From contig JNEN01001234.1 of the NCBI GenBank assembly GCA_000697355.1, positions 124,001 to 188,000 on the forward strand: a DNA stretch of 64,000 bases, read 5' to 3'. The notes beneath the pieces are model-generated. The model searched no databases and had not been told where the DNA came from. It saw only the letters and a list, made by a program, of their open reading frames with translations. Positions 32,934 to 44,929 of the stretch are shown piece after piece; position 1 is the first letter of the stretch, and every line of letters begins with the position of its first letter. The position numbers and the translations under genes were made by a program. The stretch is from Syncephalastrum monosporum B8922. Taxonomy: Eukaryota > Mucoromycota > Mucoromycetes > Mucorales > Syncephalastraceae.

Positions 32934-35900
32934 TTACAGTGTCGTCCAGCCTCCCACGTCGTATGTTGCTTCAATTTGACGTGCCACATACGCCGGTATG
33001 CCGTGCTGGAGCCATAATTTGCGGATATCCGCGTACCGCTTCTGGTTGAGATACTGAGGCCGACCACGCCTCAGACCTGTGTCCACCTCACCATGCGTGT
33101 CGAGGTACGGGGCTGGCATAAACCATCCGTTTTCATTATGCAGCACAAGCACCGCACACCGTTTCACAAGTAGATACACGCCCACTTCGCCGCCGCATCT
33201 AAAACGAAGATACCATGTGAGTGTCGTGTACGCCTGAGCATATCTCTCCCTCCCTATCTCTCTCTCTCTCTCTCCCTCTCTCTCTCTCGTTTTTTTTCTT
33301 TTCCTTTCGCTTACTCTAGCATGTGCATGTTGCATTCGCCTTCTTCGTCTTCCGAGCAGCAGAAGCTTTGAGCACAGACGAACGTCCCGCACAAGAGACA
33401 CAGGGCCGGGTCGGAGGGCACGGTGCCGCAGCGGCGGCAGATACGCCGCGTGCTCTCGTTGATGAGCTGATCCAGGCGCGGCGGGAGCGACACGAGCGAC
33501 AACGGCGTGGGCAGATCGACATGGAGGGGCGGCTGGGGCAAGGGCCGCATCTGCTCGTCCAGGACCGGGCGCCGCTCGGCATCGGTGACGAGATGCGTGC
33601 ACCAGCTCGCCACGAGCGGTGCGCTGTCCGGGTGCTCCAACAGCTGCGCCAACGATGGTAGTTTGAGCACGCTCAGCAAATGGTCCCACTCGGTACGGGT
33701 CGCGTCGCCCTCCCCCACCACCACCGCGGGTATCATCAACCCAAACTGGACAATCATCAAGAGGACAGTGCGTCGCAGGAAAGGCAGGACGCAGGTCTTG
33801 AGGAGTCGGCACCACGTGGCCGGGTCCGTCGAGAAGGGCTGCGTCCGGAGCTGCAGCTTGTCAAACACGAGGCGCACGAACGCCATGACGGCCGCCTCGT
33901 CCGGGTCGCTTCCGCCGGGCAGGGCCGGGATCGGCTCGGTGCGGCCCTGGAGCAGGCCGGCCGTGACCTTGGCCAGCTCGGCGAGCAGGCACACGCGCAT
34001 AAGCGGGTAGACGTCCACGTCCGCGACGGGCACGAGGTGGAGCGCGAGCTCGTTGAGGACCATGAACGGGTCGTCGGCCAGCAGGGGCGGGCTGTCAAAG
34101 ACATGGTTGCCGGCTGTCATGGGCTGCGCGTCGCTCGCCGCAAAGATCTGCTTCAGCCGGTCCATCGCGAGCGCATGGAGCTGCTGGATCACGGCGTGGT
34201 CGCGCGGCAGGGGCGCGCCCAGGTCCGGGGTCTCGCCCTGGCAGAGCAGGTGGGTATACGCCGAGACGGTATCGCTTAGGATCCGCAGGAGGGTCTGGGT
34301 CTGGGCCGGGACGAGGTCAAACAGGGTGCCTGTCGGGACCACGTCCGGATCCGGGTGGGCGGGGAGGGCCTGGCCACGGATGGCGATCTCGGCGCCCGCG
34401 ATCGTGTAGCCAAGCATGCCCCAGAGCATATCAATGTTGCGCATATTGTGCGACATGGTCCGCGTCGTCTCCGTGCCGCAGATCTCGAGTACGATCGTGA
34501 GCACCTCGCAGAGGCGCGTGTACGCCTTTTTGATCTTGGGCAGCTCGTCTGCATCCACCTTGTACAGCATGTCGCGCGCGATGCGTGACGCGCGTATCGC
34601 AGGTGGTTCGAGCAGGTAAGCGAGTTCGCGCAGGCGCGCCGGCTCGCCCTTGGCTGTCGGCTGAAGCGGCGGCAAGGTCGCCCTTTGCAGCCACAGGCTG
34701 GGCTGGCCAGGGTCCATCGCGAGCTGAAGCGTGTTGGCCGCGGCCTCGACGCCGTGCTGCAGAAAATGCCGGAACGCATCCTCGCTGCTGTGGGCGAGCG
34801 GCCCCGGGTAGGTCCCCTTCTTGCCCTTCCAGAGCACGGGCAGAAGGACGTTGCCGAGAGATTTGCAGAGCGGGCAGGTGAATTCGCGCCGGAGCCGGTT
34901 CTCCGGATGGTTGCGCGTGAGCTGCGACTGGTGCCGCGAGTCGATCGAGCCGCTGTAGACGTCAAAGCAGTGGATATGCATCAGATGGCCGCACATGGAC
35001 GCGTACAGACCGCTCTTGTGCGCGTGCTGCGGGAACGTGCCGAGCGTACCCTGCTGCTGGTCCGGCCATGCCGTGGTCAGGTTCGGCCCGGTCGCCAGCA
35101 TGTCGGTAAACACGCTGTCCAGGTCCATCGGCGTTTCGCGCAGGATGTTGGAGATCTGGACGAGACCCAGGATGCCGTACGGCCGCGACCGCTCGTGGAC
35201 GTCTTCCTGGCACACGATGCACGTGCCCGTCGGGTACGCCGTGATGTGGCCCGGGTCTTGGTCTTGTTCCTCGTCGCCTGCGTCTGCTGTCGCCGGGGCA
35301 TCCGTTGTGTCGATCTCCTCGTCCTCTTCGTCATAGAGGTCTTCGTTCTGCTCGAGGAACGCCGACTGCGCCTGCGCAAACTGGGCCATGATGGCTTTTT
35401 GGCGCGCGAGCGCGGCCTGCTTCTTCTTTTCCGCATCGGAGAGCGGCTTCTCGGTCGTCGTGGACTCGTCTGGGCCGCTCGTTTTTTGGCGCCACTGCTG
35501 AATCTTGGCGCGCGCTGCGGTGGGAGCACACGCTTCGATCTGCTCCAGGATCCAGTCGACGCGCGCGTGGGTTTCCTTGAACTCGTCCTCTTGGCGGTAG
35601 AATGTGAGCAGGTCAAACAACGTCGCCTCCTCTGTGCCGGTCGCGCCCTGGAACACAAACGCACGCTCGCACACGGTGTCAAAGAAGGGACTGCCGCTGC
35701 CGGCGCGGCCGAGCTGCGCTGCAATCAGGATGAGATGCAGGATCTCGTCAAGCACCGTGTCGCTCCGGTGGTCGTCGCTCGTGGCACGGATATTGTATAA
35801 TGTGTGAGCAGCCATCTGGAGGAAGACGGGAGAGTCAAGGATCGTGTTGACGACGGCAAACGGCCCCTGCGGGTGGACCTCGACCAGGGTGGGGAGCGCA

Positions 35901-38900
35901 AAGAAGCGCTTCTCGTCGCCGTCCGGGTGGCGGCGCTTCCATCGCTGGCGCAAGATGCGCTCGGCCTCTTCGCGGTGGTTGCGGCTGTAGTGGCAAAAGT
36001 AGGTGTCCACTTCGTCGTAGCAGACGTCGTGCAGCTCATAGTGGCCCGAGTCGCTCAAGCCCTCCGGCGCTTTAAAGGTGGCGACCTCGTTCAGGATGCG
36101 GTTGAATTGCGGGTGCTCGGCCAGGCGCTCCGGGATGCGCTTGGCGAGCTCCGAGTAGACGGCATGGCCCAGACACAGGTTGTGGACGATCTCGCGCCGG
36201 ATCTTGGCCTCGGTCGACATGCTCGTGACGCTGGCGCGTTCGCACACGGCGAGGATGACAATGTAGAGCATTTCCTCGACCATCGTGATGGTCTGGCCGC
36301 TGTCGTACTGTGCGTGCTCGCGCTGGCCCGAAAACCAGCCGACGAGATCCATCCGGTCCATCAGCGTAACGAGCATCAGGGTCGGGTTCAGCGCGGCCAT
36401 GCTCACCTGGAGCAAGAACACATCGGCGTCATAAGTGCTCTCTCGGAGAGATATGTCGCGGTAGTGATGGACCTAGGACAGAATGGAAAGAAAAAAGATA
36501 TGAAATGAAAAAGAGGGAATCAGCATCTTGTTCTTTCTTAACGAGCATGGGCGTACCTGATTTCTGATATTATACCCGTTGCGTACCCAGACGCCAGCGC
36601 GGATTTGTGACGAAAGGGCGAGTGTCCGGATCGGGTAGTCAAAGACCGGTAAGAGGATCTTGTCCATCGGCGTCTCGCCCTGGCCGGCAGAAAAGGCGCA
36701 CAAAGCCTGTCGGAACCCTTGAGCCCACCCGGCTTGCTGGATGTGTGCTTCATCGAGACGACCCAGGCTTTCGAGCTCGGCGGCCAATAGCCAATGGAGC
36801 GGCTGATGGAAAGATACTGGCTGTGACGCAACATCGTATTGGATCACCTGGATAGGATCCATATGGGGGAGGTGCACCTCATGGTAGGTCTGTGCGCGCG
36901 TGGCAGGGACAATAAGCTGCTGCTGTTGCTGTTGCTGTTGCTGTTTCAAATCCTCGTCTTCCTCCTCCGCGTCCAGGCCCCAGTGATCGATGGCATACAG
37001 CACGCGGCCGACGGCCTGCATGACGGTGCGCGCGACCGCGACCTTGTCCTCGGTGGTGCGGGTCGGCAGCTGCGCAAAGCATTCGGCAAAGCAGCGGCAG
37101 CATTTGGCGATCTGGAGCGTGACATTGAAGGCGTTGACCCACACCTCAGACTCGTACTCGACGTGGGTATCTTTCTGGCACTGCTGCGGGTTCATGCCCT
37201 GAAACAAGCCGATGAGGTCGGTGAACTGGCGGAGGTAGAGTGGGTCCTGGACGAGCAGGGGCTTGAGCATGTCGACGTGGAGGATATAGCGCAAATCATG
37301 GAAGGCGTTAAAGTAGCGACGTGTGCGGAAAGCGCGCGACTCGCAATTGATGCGGGCTGGGCTGGGACGGATGCGCATGAGGAGGCTGATCCGGTCGGTC
37401 AGGAAGAAGGTAGCGAGGGCGGTGCAGATCAAGCCGAAAAAGTAGTACTCCGAGACGAGCAGACTGCAGACGGAGGGGACGGTCAGGATTTGGACGGAAA
37501 TGAGGATGATGGAGTTCTCGGGTTCGCGGTCCTTGAGCAAGAAGGCTTCTGCCAGTCGCGGGTAATTGCGCACCAGTCGCTTGCCTAGCCAACCCGGAAA
37601 AGAGACATACGTTGAGAATAAGGTACACTTCCACAAGGCGAGATGATATAAATGTGTATGTGTGTAGAGTGAGACTTACCGAGGGTCATTTTGTACTCGG
37701 TGGTGGAGGCGAGCGAGGCAATGTAAAGCTCACGGAGGGATATCCGGACGTCCTTCCAGAGACGGAGGTCGTACAGCATGAAATAATCCAGACGGAGCTT
37801 CTCTTCAAACTCGCGGCCGCGCGCTGCCGCCAGCCGGCGCGACTCGTCGAGCCAGTCGGCCGAGGGTTCTTCAGTCGGGGCGAGGCCAAGCAGACGGTCG
37901 CCAAAGAGTTCTTCGTTGCGGCGCTGGGTGCGGCACTCGCGCAGCATCGGGCCCGCGTCCCAGTCGGGGCTGGCGATGTCGGTCTGGGCGCGGTAGACGG
38001 AGCCGATGGAGGCGTTGCCGTCGCTGTCGGCGATCTCGTCGTCCTCCACGTCCTGGGGCTCCTCCATCTCGACGTCCATGGGCTCGACCTGCGCCGAGGT
38101 CATGACCGTGTCGTCTCCGAGATAGTCGTCCTCCTCCTCGTCTTCGGACAGCTCGCGCGGCACGGTGAGGCGCGCGCGCATGTTGACCAGCGGCTGGGGC
38201 ACCTCCCAGGGCGCACAGAGCGCGTCGCAGACCACGCTCCGGAGGGCGGGTTCGGGGCTGGCCATGAGCTCGCGGAGCCAGTCGACGAGCGTGGTGCAGA
38301 GCTGCTCTCGAAAGATGTCGCGTGCGGGCCGGATCGTGACGCCGACCCCGATGGCGACCAGCGGCTCGGCGAGCTTGCGCAGATGGTCGAGGTCGGTCGA
38401 GATGTGGATGGTGGCCCTCCCTTCGGCGTGGATGGCGTCGACGAGGCCCTTGGCTTCCTTGCTCGAGCACTGCATGGCGCGCTGGAGCGCTTCGCTCACG
38501 CTCGTGAATGCGTGGCCCTCGTCGTTCCAGACGACGCACGCGTATTGCACCGGCGCGTCTTGGTCCGGCCCGTCCTCGGCGTCGGCGTCGGCGTCAGCAT
38601 CGGCGTCGTCGGCCGGGCGTGGGTTGAGATGTGTGCGCGGGTGGTGCGGCCAGCGTCGCATGGGGCTGGGCGAGGCGCGGACGGGGATGCCCATCTTGCG
38701 CATCAGGGTGGTGAGGAGGGTATTCTGGTGCTGGAGGTCGGCGTTGCTGGGCGGGAGCGCGATGTCTTCGGGCGCGAGCGAAAAGACATCGAGGACAAAG
38801 TCCAGCACAATGTCGACCGCGTCACGGACGGATTGGACGACGGTCGCGGTGTCTGCGTCGTGGGGCGTCGCGGAGGCATCGGCGCCGTCGGTATGATACT

Positions 38901-39516
38901 TGCATTGAAATTGAACTTTCCACGCCTCCGGGTCGCCACAGTCGCAACAGCCGCCCGATCCAGAGCTGATGGACACAAACACATCGTGATCGTCGTGGTC
39001 GCTGTTGTGGAAGCAGGCGGAGCAGAGTACACACGTGTCGTCGAGACCACAGTCTCTGCCACGGTATCAGCAAAAAAGTAAAAGAAATAAAAAGCAGCGT
39101 CCTGAAGGAATGACGTACCTACACCGGTAGACAGGCTCGCCTTTGCGGAAGACTCGACCACAGCGGATCTGGGTGCGCGGGTGGTCCTCGTCGATCATCA
39201 TGAAGTTGCCGTGTGAGTGAGTGGGTTGGATGGGGTCTGTTCGTGTGCGCTGTCTGCGCGTGAGCTGACGATGCATAGCATCCTGCCAGCTGCGGGGATC
39301 GCGGAAGAAGAAGCGCTGCATCAGGGCAGGATCGTCGTTCCAGCAGGCTGTGTAGCATTTCTCGAGAACGCAGCGACGGACTGTGTCGTCGACGGGTGAT
39401 GGGTAAAGAAACGGACTCTGCCATAGAAAAGTCGCGAGATCAAGCGTGTGCGCGAGATGAGCTGGATCGGCAGGTGCGATGTCGGTCGCTTGCCTTGCCC
39501 GACTCGGTTTGTACAT
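32934..39516 (-). CDS. UBR1: UBR1-type N-recognin E3 ubiquitin ligase
   Basis: Five exons (39516-39119, 39055-37680, 37584-36557, 36472-33315, 33198-32934) join exactly into 2,074 residues. The UBR box (about 118-190: CGRVFRKGEPVYRC, CGLDDTCVLCSACF, CCDCGDPEAW) binds type-1 N-degrons. A ClpS-like N-domain (about 297-365: CVVWNDEGHAFTSVSEAL) binds type-2 N-degrons. A RING-H2 domain begins at about 1350 (CIVCQEDV, then MCGHLMHIHCFDVYSG and FTCPLCKSLGNVLLP). The C-terminal cap (CGGEVGVYLLVKRCAVLVLH, PYLDTHGEVD, LWLQHGIPAYVARQIE) closes the protein. It is the central ligase of the Arg/N-degron pathway. Odd points are a poly-Gln run near residue 815 and DADADADADAED near 290. Length is close to the yeast protein. 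Confidence 0.97.
36908..36945 (-). repeat. Poly-Gln codon repeat in UBR1
   Basis: Nine consecutive Gln codons, mostly CAG with some CAA, follow the acidic EEEDEDLK segment. Confidence 0.85.
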
Positions 39517-39922
39517 GGACGATCACGGAACAGAAAAGGAAAAAGTAGAGGTAAAAGGTGAGAGTAAAGTAAAAGAAAATAAAAAGTATAAAGTGAAAGG
39601 AAAGTCGGGCGGGAGGGGGGGGGGAGTACGGTGCGCTTAAGAGGTGGTTTCTTGGTCTGTCGGCTGTTACGCTGCGTCGGCCTTTTGGTTTGCTTTGCAT
39701 TACCGACCGTATCCTATTCAAATTCAGTATGGACGTATACGTATGCAGGATTATATCATTCAGCTCTCTTCCTTGCGTGGATGAATGTATAATGAATGAA
39801 CGGGGTACTGCGTGTTCAGGATATTGAAGTTATATACATAGTAGTACGACTATGTTATATAAAATAAGATGGCATGGCATGGTATGGTATGATATGATAC
39901 GATAGGGTACGGTACGAGAGTG
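39517..39922. other. Intergenic, 406 bases
   Basis: This is the AT/GA-rich UBR1 promoter side (39530-39610), a poly-G tract near 39616-39625, and the 3' flank of the zinc-finger gene, which holds a degenerate pentamer repeat at 39869-39916. Confidence 0.4.
39869..39916. repeat. Degenerate pentanucleotide tandem repeat
   Basis: Units ATGGC, ATGGT, ATGAT, ACGAT and ACGGT follow one another in steps of five bases, showing gradual drift along the tract. Confidence 0.6.
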
Positions 39923-41041
39923 CTAATGTCTATAGTCGTCATCAATGGGGAATGGCTCTGGCACAAGCGAAGGAGACGAAGCGCTTGACGTGATGGAAAT
40001 CGAGGGCGACGACGGTGTGGACTCGTCCATTCTGTCCAGGTCAGAATCATCAATATGGATCGATTCATCCTCCTCCTCCTCCTCCTCCTCTTCTTCCTCG
40101 TCTTCTTCCTCAGCATGCTCACGGCGCTGGTGGTGGCCACGGGCCTTTGTTCTTCGGTCGTCGAAACCGTCGAGGAGAACGCCGGGTGCTTCCACCTCCT
40201 CTTCGTCCTCCACTTCGTCGTCCACTTCCACGTCTTCGTGCTCAGATGCTTCGTGCTTCAGTGTGTGCTGCTGTCGCTTCTTTCGCTTCTTCTGCTCGAG
40301 GCGCTGGGCGTCCATGCCGACGAGGATAGCCGCGGCTTCGAGCATCTGGACCTGCTGGTGCTTGGTGAGCAGCAGCTTCGAGGTGAGCTCCCACTGGTCT
40401 GAATGCTCCCAACGGTGCTTGGCCAGGCAGTTCGGGTGCTTGTAGACCTTGCCGCACGCTTCGCAGCGATGGTCGGGCGAGTACCTGAGTTTCCTAGGCG
40501 ACTCGGCGTGCTTGAGGCTGGAGGATTGCTTGCGCAGGGTGCGGCCGCCGGTGGCAGCGGCAGCGGCGGTGGGTGAGAGGTGGCGCAGGCCATGGGCGGA
40601 AAAAGTGGAAGCTGAAGTGGTAGCTGAGGCAGATGACGGACTGCAGGAGCGGATGGAGATAGGGGAGGAGTGGTCGATGGTGTAGTTCTCGGGGAGCGAG
40701 GTCGAATAGTGCTGCAGGGTCAGCGCACTGAAGTGGGTTGGCAGGGAATCTCGCCGGTCGGTCATGTGACGCGCCCTGCTCAGATTGGTATTGGTGGTAT
40801 TGGTATTGGTATTGGTATTGAGATTATAATTGGGATTGTAATTATTGTTGCCGTCGTCCGTCTCCGTCTCCGTCTCCTTGCCCAATGCACTGGCTTCATC
40901 CCCATAAGATGAGGTCGGCGGCGAAGGCAGACTAACGTCAAGGCTCAGGCCAGGCACGCGCAGCTTGTTTGCCTCTCCTCTCTGCTGCTCTTGCCCTTGC
41001 CCTTGCTCTTGCCGGAGCTGAAACGTAAGTGACGACGACAT
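39923..41041 (-). CDS. Single C2H2 zinc-finger protein, 372 residues
   Basis: One uninterrupted exon runs from ATG 41041. The N-terminal third is low-complexity (an NTNTNTNTTNTN tract near residue 75, Ser/Pro stretches). One C2H2 finger lies at about residues 192-212 (CEACGKVYKHPNCLAKHRWEH; spacing C-x2-C-x12-H-x3-H) and is followed by a helical stretch (SKLLLTKHQQVQMLEAAAIL) and a basic KKRKKRQQ segment that could be a nuclear localisation signal. The C-terminus is very acidic, with a run of nearly all Glu/Asp. A single finger with such flanks fits a fungal transcription regulator. Target genes cannot be inferred. Confidence 0.85.
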   Translation of the reverse strand: MSSSLTFQLRQEQGQGQEQQRGEANKLRVPGLSLDVSLPSPPTSSYGDEASALGKETETETDDGNNNYNPNYNLNTNTNTNTTNTNLSRARHMTDRRDSLPTHFSALTLQHYSTSLPENYTIDHSSPISIRSCSPSSASATTSASTFSAHGLRHLSPTAAAAATGGRTLRKQSSSLKHAESPRKLRYSPDHRCEACGKVYKHPNCLAKHRWEHSDQWELTSKLLLTKHQQVQMLEAAAILVGMDAQRLEQKKRKKRQQHTLKHEASEHEDVEVDDEVEDEEEVEAPGVLLDGFDDRRTKARGHHQRREHAEEEDEEEEEEEEEEDESIHIDDSDLDRMDESTPSSPSISITSSASSPSLVPEPFPIDDDYRH

Positions 41042-41625
41042 TCTGTTGCGATTCTGAGCTTAGAGGAAGGTCCTTTACATAGAGAAATTTATAAACAGGT
41101 GAATCAAGCTTTCCTTGTACTTTCTGCTTTCTTTTTTTTCTCCTCTTGCTTAGAAGGACAATCCAGATCCAACGGAAAAGAAAAAGGAAGAAAAGAAGAG
41201 AAGAGAAGAGAAGAGAAGAGAAGAAAAAGAAGAAGAAGAAGAAGGGAGAGATAATCCACGATATGGGAGGAGAATGAACCATGGTGATAGCATGAATACG
41301 TACCTTATGAGAGCGGTGTGCTTCTTCAAAGATAGAAAGTCAAGTGGAAGAGTAAGGCAAAGTAATAAAGAGATAGAAAAAGAAAAAAAAAGTAAGAGAA
41401 GCCACTTTGGGGGAGTGGGTCATGTAGGTTGGGCACGCACACAGCCCATACACAGCAGGTGGCCCCTTACGCACACCCATCAATCAATCACACACACGCA
41501 CACACAACACAAGATCATCCTGCTTTATAAGTAAAAAACGTCGTCACTCTTTTTTCTTCAACCGTCTCCCGACAACCCTCCCCCTAATTCATTCTTTTGC
41601 CCTTTTTTATACAATATCTATTTCG
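41042..41625. other. Divergent promoter region, 584 bases
   Basis: It contains an AAGAG pentamer run (about 41197-41226) upstream of the zinc-finger gene. A TATAAG element at about 41525 and a T/C-rich stretch lie before the RnpA-like gene. Confidence 0.4.
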
Positions 41626-42120
41626 ATGCCGATAAAACCTATCCCTGGTCACATTGTAGAACGATTCTTCCGCACCTGGCCGAAACACAGGACCTCATTC
41701 TGCTCATGCACCGTCAAAGTCTACCCGTCGCCCATGAACGACTTTCCAAGCATGACCATTATAACTGGCAAAAAGAATCTGAGTAAACTCGCCGTCTACC
41801 GCAACCGCGCCAAACGTAGAATCACCGCAGCTGCTCAGCTTGTCTTTCCTCAGCACGCCCTCAACGGTACGATCGAAATATTCTAAACCGATCCTATCAT
41901 TCACCTTATACATAAACCAGGTGCTTCATATCTGATATACGCCAATCCCGAAGTCGTCACTGCTCCCTTCCCCGACCTGGTCTCTCAGATGGAAAATGCT
42001 CTAAAGACCGTCAAGGAAAAGGATGCTCAGCCGCCTAAGAAACAAACACAGTCGCGTAAAGTCTCTCCAAAGAGCAAAAGCAAAACCAAAGGCGGCAAAC
42101 CAAAGAAGCCCGAACAATAG
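41626..42120 (+). CDS. RnpA-like (bacterial-type RNase P protein fold) small basic protein
   Basis: Exons 41626-41866 and 41921-42120 give 146 residues. The order of elements follows bacterial RnpA. An N-terminal strand region (FCSCTVKVYPSP) leads to TIITGKKNLSKLAVYRNRAK, continuing with RRI; this matches the RNR motif (KKxxxxAVxRNRxKRR) that contacts RNase P RNA. Then comes a helix (AAAQLVFPQH), a strand corresponding to the D-Y-V-x-I-A-R-P strand (GASYLIYANPEV), and a C-terminal helix (FPDLVSQMENALKTV). The tail is Lys-rich. There is no Asp-Tyr in the GxDY position. It may act in mitochondrial RNA processing or the mitoribosome (inference). The N-terminus has basic residues but no clear cleavable presequence. 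Confidence 0.72.
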
Positions 42121-42794
42121 CGATACCACGAAACTTTATATCCTCTTGCATCTCACATCCGCACCCCCCCCCCCCCCCACCGCGTTTGCAACCATCCTGC
42201 ATACCACTGCATACCATTATATATATGTATATATATTTGACCACTTGCTTGCATGAAATGAAAAAGAAAAAGAAGAAATCGTAGAACGGGGTTGTTGCAA
42301 CCTCGTCTAATGATATCCGACATTTTAATCTTACCTAATCATACGAGATAAAGTTCGGTGATTGGTAAGGCACATTCTGGTTCTTGAAGGTGGGGGTTTG
42401 TTATTTTTTTTTTCGCAGCTATAACGGCGCATTGACCAGCTATATTTATAGCGAGGTGTCTAAAGGGCTCCCACGGACGCCGAGTTAATAATGTCCAAGC
42501 GACACGCACACAGGCGATATAAAGTCATTGGGCTGGAATCATGCGTGATGACGATATGCGTCGTTATTTTTTTTTTGCATATACAGTATAAAGGCAGTCT
42601 TGTGACCTGTTTATTCAGAGGGGACAAATTTCACATGGTGTCTCTGTGAGCAGTGTCGCACAAACGCCCTCTTCTCCACATTACCGATGCACCTTGTGTC
42701 ATCCTACTTTTTCTTACTTTTTCCGCCGCCTTACTTCTCTTCTTCTTTTCCTCTACTCCTTCCACCTTAACCCCCAACTCTATCTCTTCTCCAC
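42121..42794. other. Intergenic, 674 bases
   Basis: It has a poly-C tract (about 42164-42179), then AT-rich sequence with TATAAAGG at 42587-42594 and a CT-rich leader, probably the promoter of the next gene. Confidence 0.45.
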
Positions 42795-44929
42795 ATGCCC
42801 GAGCTTAAGACGTTCACCCGGGACGAAGTCAAGCGCCACAGCTCCGAGAAGGACTGCTGGATTATCATCGATTCGGAGGTCTTTGATGTCACCAAGTTTG
42901 CCGATATGCATCCTGGTGGTGCCCAGGTTCTTTTGGACTATGCTGGTCAGGATGTCACAGGTATGCTTGTTTTCACCCTAAAGAGTCGTCGTCCTTTTTT
43001 CTCGTCTTAACATATACTCCAAAGACGACTTCTACGGCCTCCATCGTCAGGAGGTGCTGGCCAAGTATGCCCCTCGTCTCAAGATTGGCGTCATTGAGAA
43101 TGAGAAGCCTCAATACACGATTCCCGCACCCGATGCCATCTCCAAGATTCCTTATGCTGAGCCCAGCAACTTGCAGGGTTTCAAGAGCCCTTACTTCAAG
43201 TAAGCTTCTCATTTCGAATATGCACATCAATGGAAAGCGCAGAAGGCTGACGAACGGGGACAGTGAGAGCCATACGCGTTTCCGCAAGGCCCTGCGTACG
43301 CTGTACGCCGATGTCAAGCCCGAGGCGCTTGTCGCGGAAGAGCTGGGCAAGGCCCCGACCCAAGAGCTGTATGAGCATCTGGGCGCCGAGGGCGTGCTTG
43401 CGTCCCAGATTGGCCCTGGCCCTTGGCTTAAGGGCCTCAAGCTGCCTGGCGGCATCAAGCCTGAGGAGTTTGACTATTTCCACGAAATGATTGCCCACGA
43501 GGAAACCGCTCGCCTCGGCACCCCCGGCTTCGCGGATGGCATCTCGTCCGGCTACAGCATCGGTCTGCCCCCCGTCTTCAACTTTGGGCCCCCTCACCTC
43601 AAGGAGAAGGTACGCCACCGTCGCACAGCTCTCTCTCTCTTTTCCCTTGTTCCCACTGAACCTGCGTGTGTAAACATTCTCATATGATTTTTTGAAATTC
43701 GAAAAAAAAAAAAAATAGATCGTGCCCGAGGTCCTCTCTGGTCGCAAGCGCATCTGTCTGGCCATCACCGAGCCCTACACTGGCTCGGATGTCGCCAAGA
43801 TTCGCACCACTGCGAAGCGCACCCCCGACGGCAAGCACTTTATCGTGAATGGCGTCAAGAAGTGGATCACCAACGGTAAGCCGTTTTTCTCCTTTTATGG
43901 GCTAGCGTCATTCAACCATTGCAAATCATCCAGGCACCGCGGCCGACTACTTTAGCGTCGCTGTCCAGACCGAGAAGGGCATCACCATGCTCCTCATTGA
44001 GCGTGATGATAACATTGAGACCAAGCCTATCAAGACCTCTTACTCTGCTGCTGCGGGTACGTCTTACATCACCTTTGAGAACGTCAAGGTCCCGGTCGAG
44101 AACATCCTCGGCAAAGAGGGCAAGGGCTTCCAGGTCATCATGTTGTATGTATTTCTCTCGCTCCATTGTGTCGTATACGCATGAACTCATGATGTATAGT
44201 AACTTCAACCACGAGCGCTGGTACATTTGTTGCGCCATCATCGCCGGCACGCGCTCCATCATTACCGAGTGGTACGTCCGATCAAAGAATATTCGTACCT
44301 GCTCCAAACTCACATACCGTCGTTTTCTCTCTTACCCTTAAACAGCTTCCAGTGGGCTCACCAGCGCAAGGGTAATTCTTATTGGCCTTGGATTCCACCA
44401 TGAACTTACTCACACTTTGTATTCCAGTCTTTGGCAAGCGCCTGATCGACCAACCTGTGATCCGCAACAAGATTGCCTCCATGGTATGTGATGCATATAT
44501 TGACTTTACACTTCTCATCAACCATTGGACACGTGTAGATCTCTGCCCTGGAGCCGGTCCAGAACTGGTTGGAGAACATTACCTACCAGATGTGCAACAT
44601 GCCTTACCTGGAACAATCCGTTAAACTGGCCGGCCCCATCTCGCTGCTCAAGTTCCAGGCCACCCGCGTGGCCCACCAGGTCGCTGACGATGCCTGCCAG
44701 ATCTTTGGCGGTCGTGCCCTGACTCGCACTGGCATGGGTCGCAGCGTCGAGAACTTCCAGCGCACCTACAAGTTTGCCGCCATTCTTGGGTAAGTCAACG
44801 CGCGCGAGGGGGGCTGTACACGAGCATAACGTTGACAATCCTTGTGTTTTTAGTGGAAGTGAAGAGGTCATGGCCGACCTGGGTGTGCGCCAGGCCATGA
44901 AGTTCTTCCCCAAGGATGCCAGATTGTAA
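42795..44929 (+). CDS. Cytochrome b5 / acyl-CoA dehydrogenase fusion
   Basis: The gene starts at ATG 42795 and spans about ten exons. The N-terminal cytochrome b5 domain (about 1-75) contains KDCWIIIDSEVFDVTKFADM followed by HPGG, whose His is the first haem ligand; GLHRQEV carries the second. The rest is an acyl-CoA dehydrogenase: the N-terminal helical domain (LASQIGPGPW, MIAHEETARLGTPGF), the FAD/substrate middle domain (CLAITEPYTGSDVAKIRT, KKWITNG), and the C-terminal helical domain (GKGFQVIM, NFNHERWYICCAIIAGTRS, DDACQIFGGRALTRTGMGR). Such fusions are known in fungi. The b5 domain probably passes electrons linked to the flavin reaction. Poly(A) signal AATAAA is near 44986. The substrate chain is unknown; the enzyme may be peroxisomal or cytosolic. 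Confidence 0.93.

Noticed and set aside
37612..39081. 489-codon + strand open frame
   Set aside because: It lies wholly opposite UBR1 exon 2, which encodes the recognisable UBR box and N-domain; the + frame shows no domain and reads like a GC-bias shadow.
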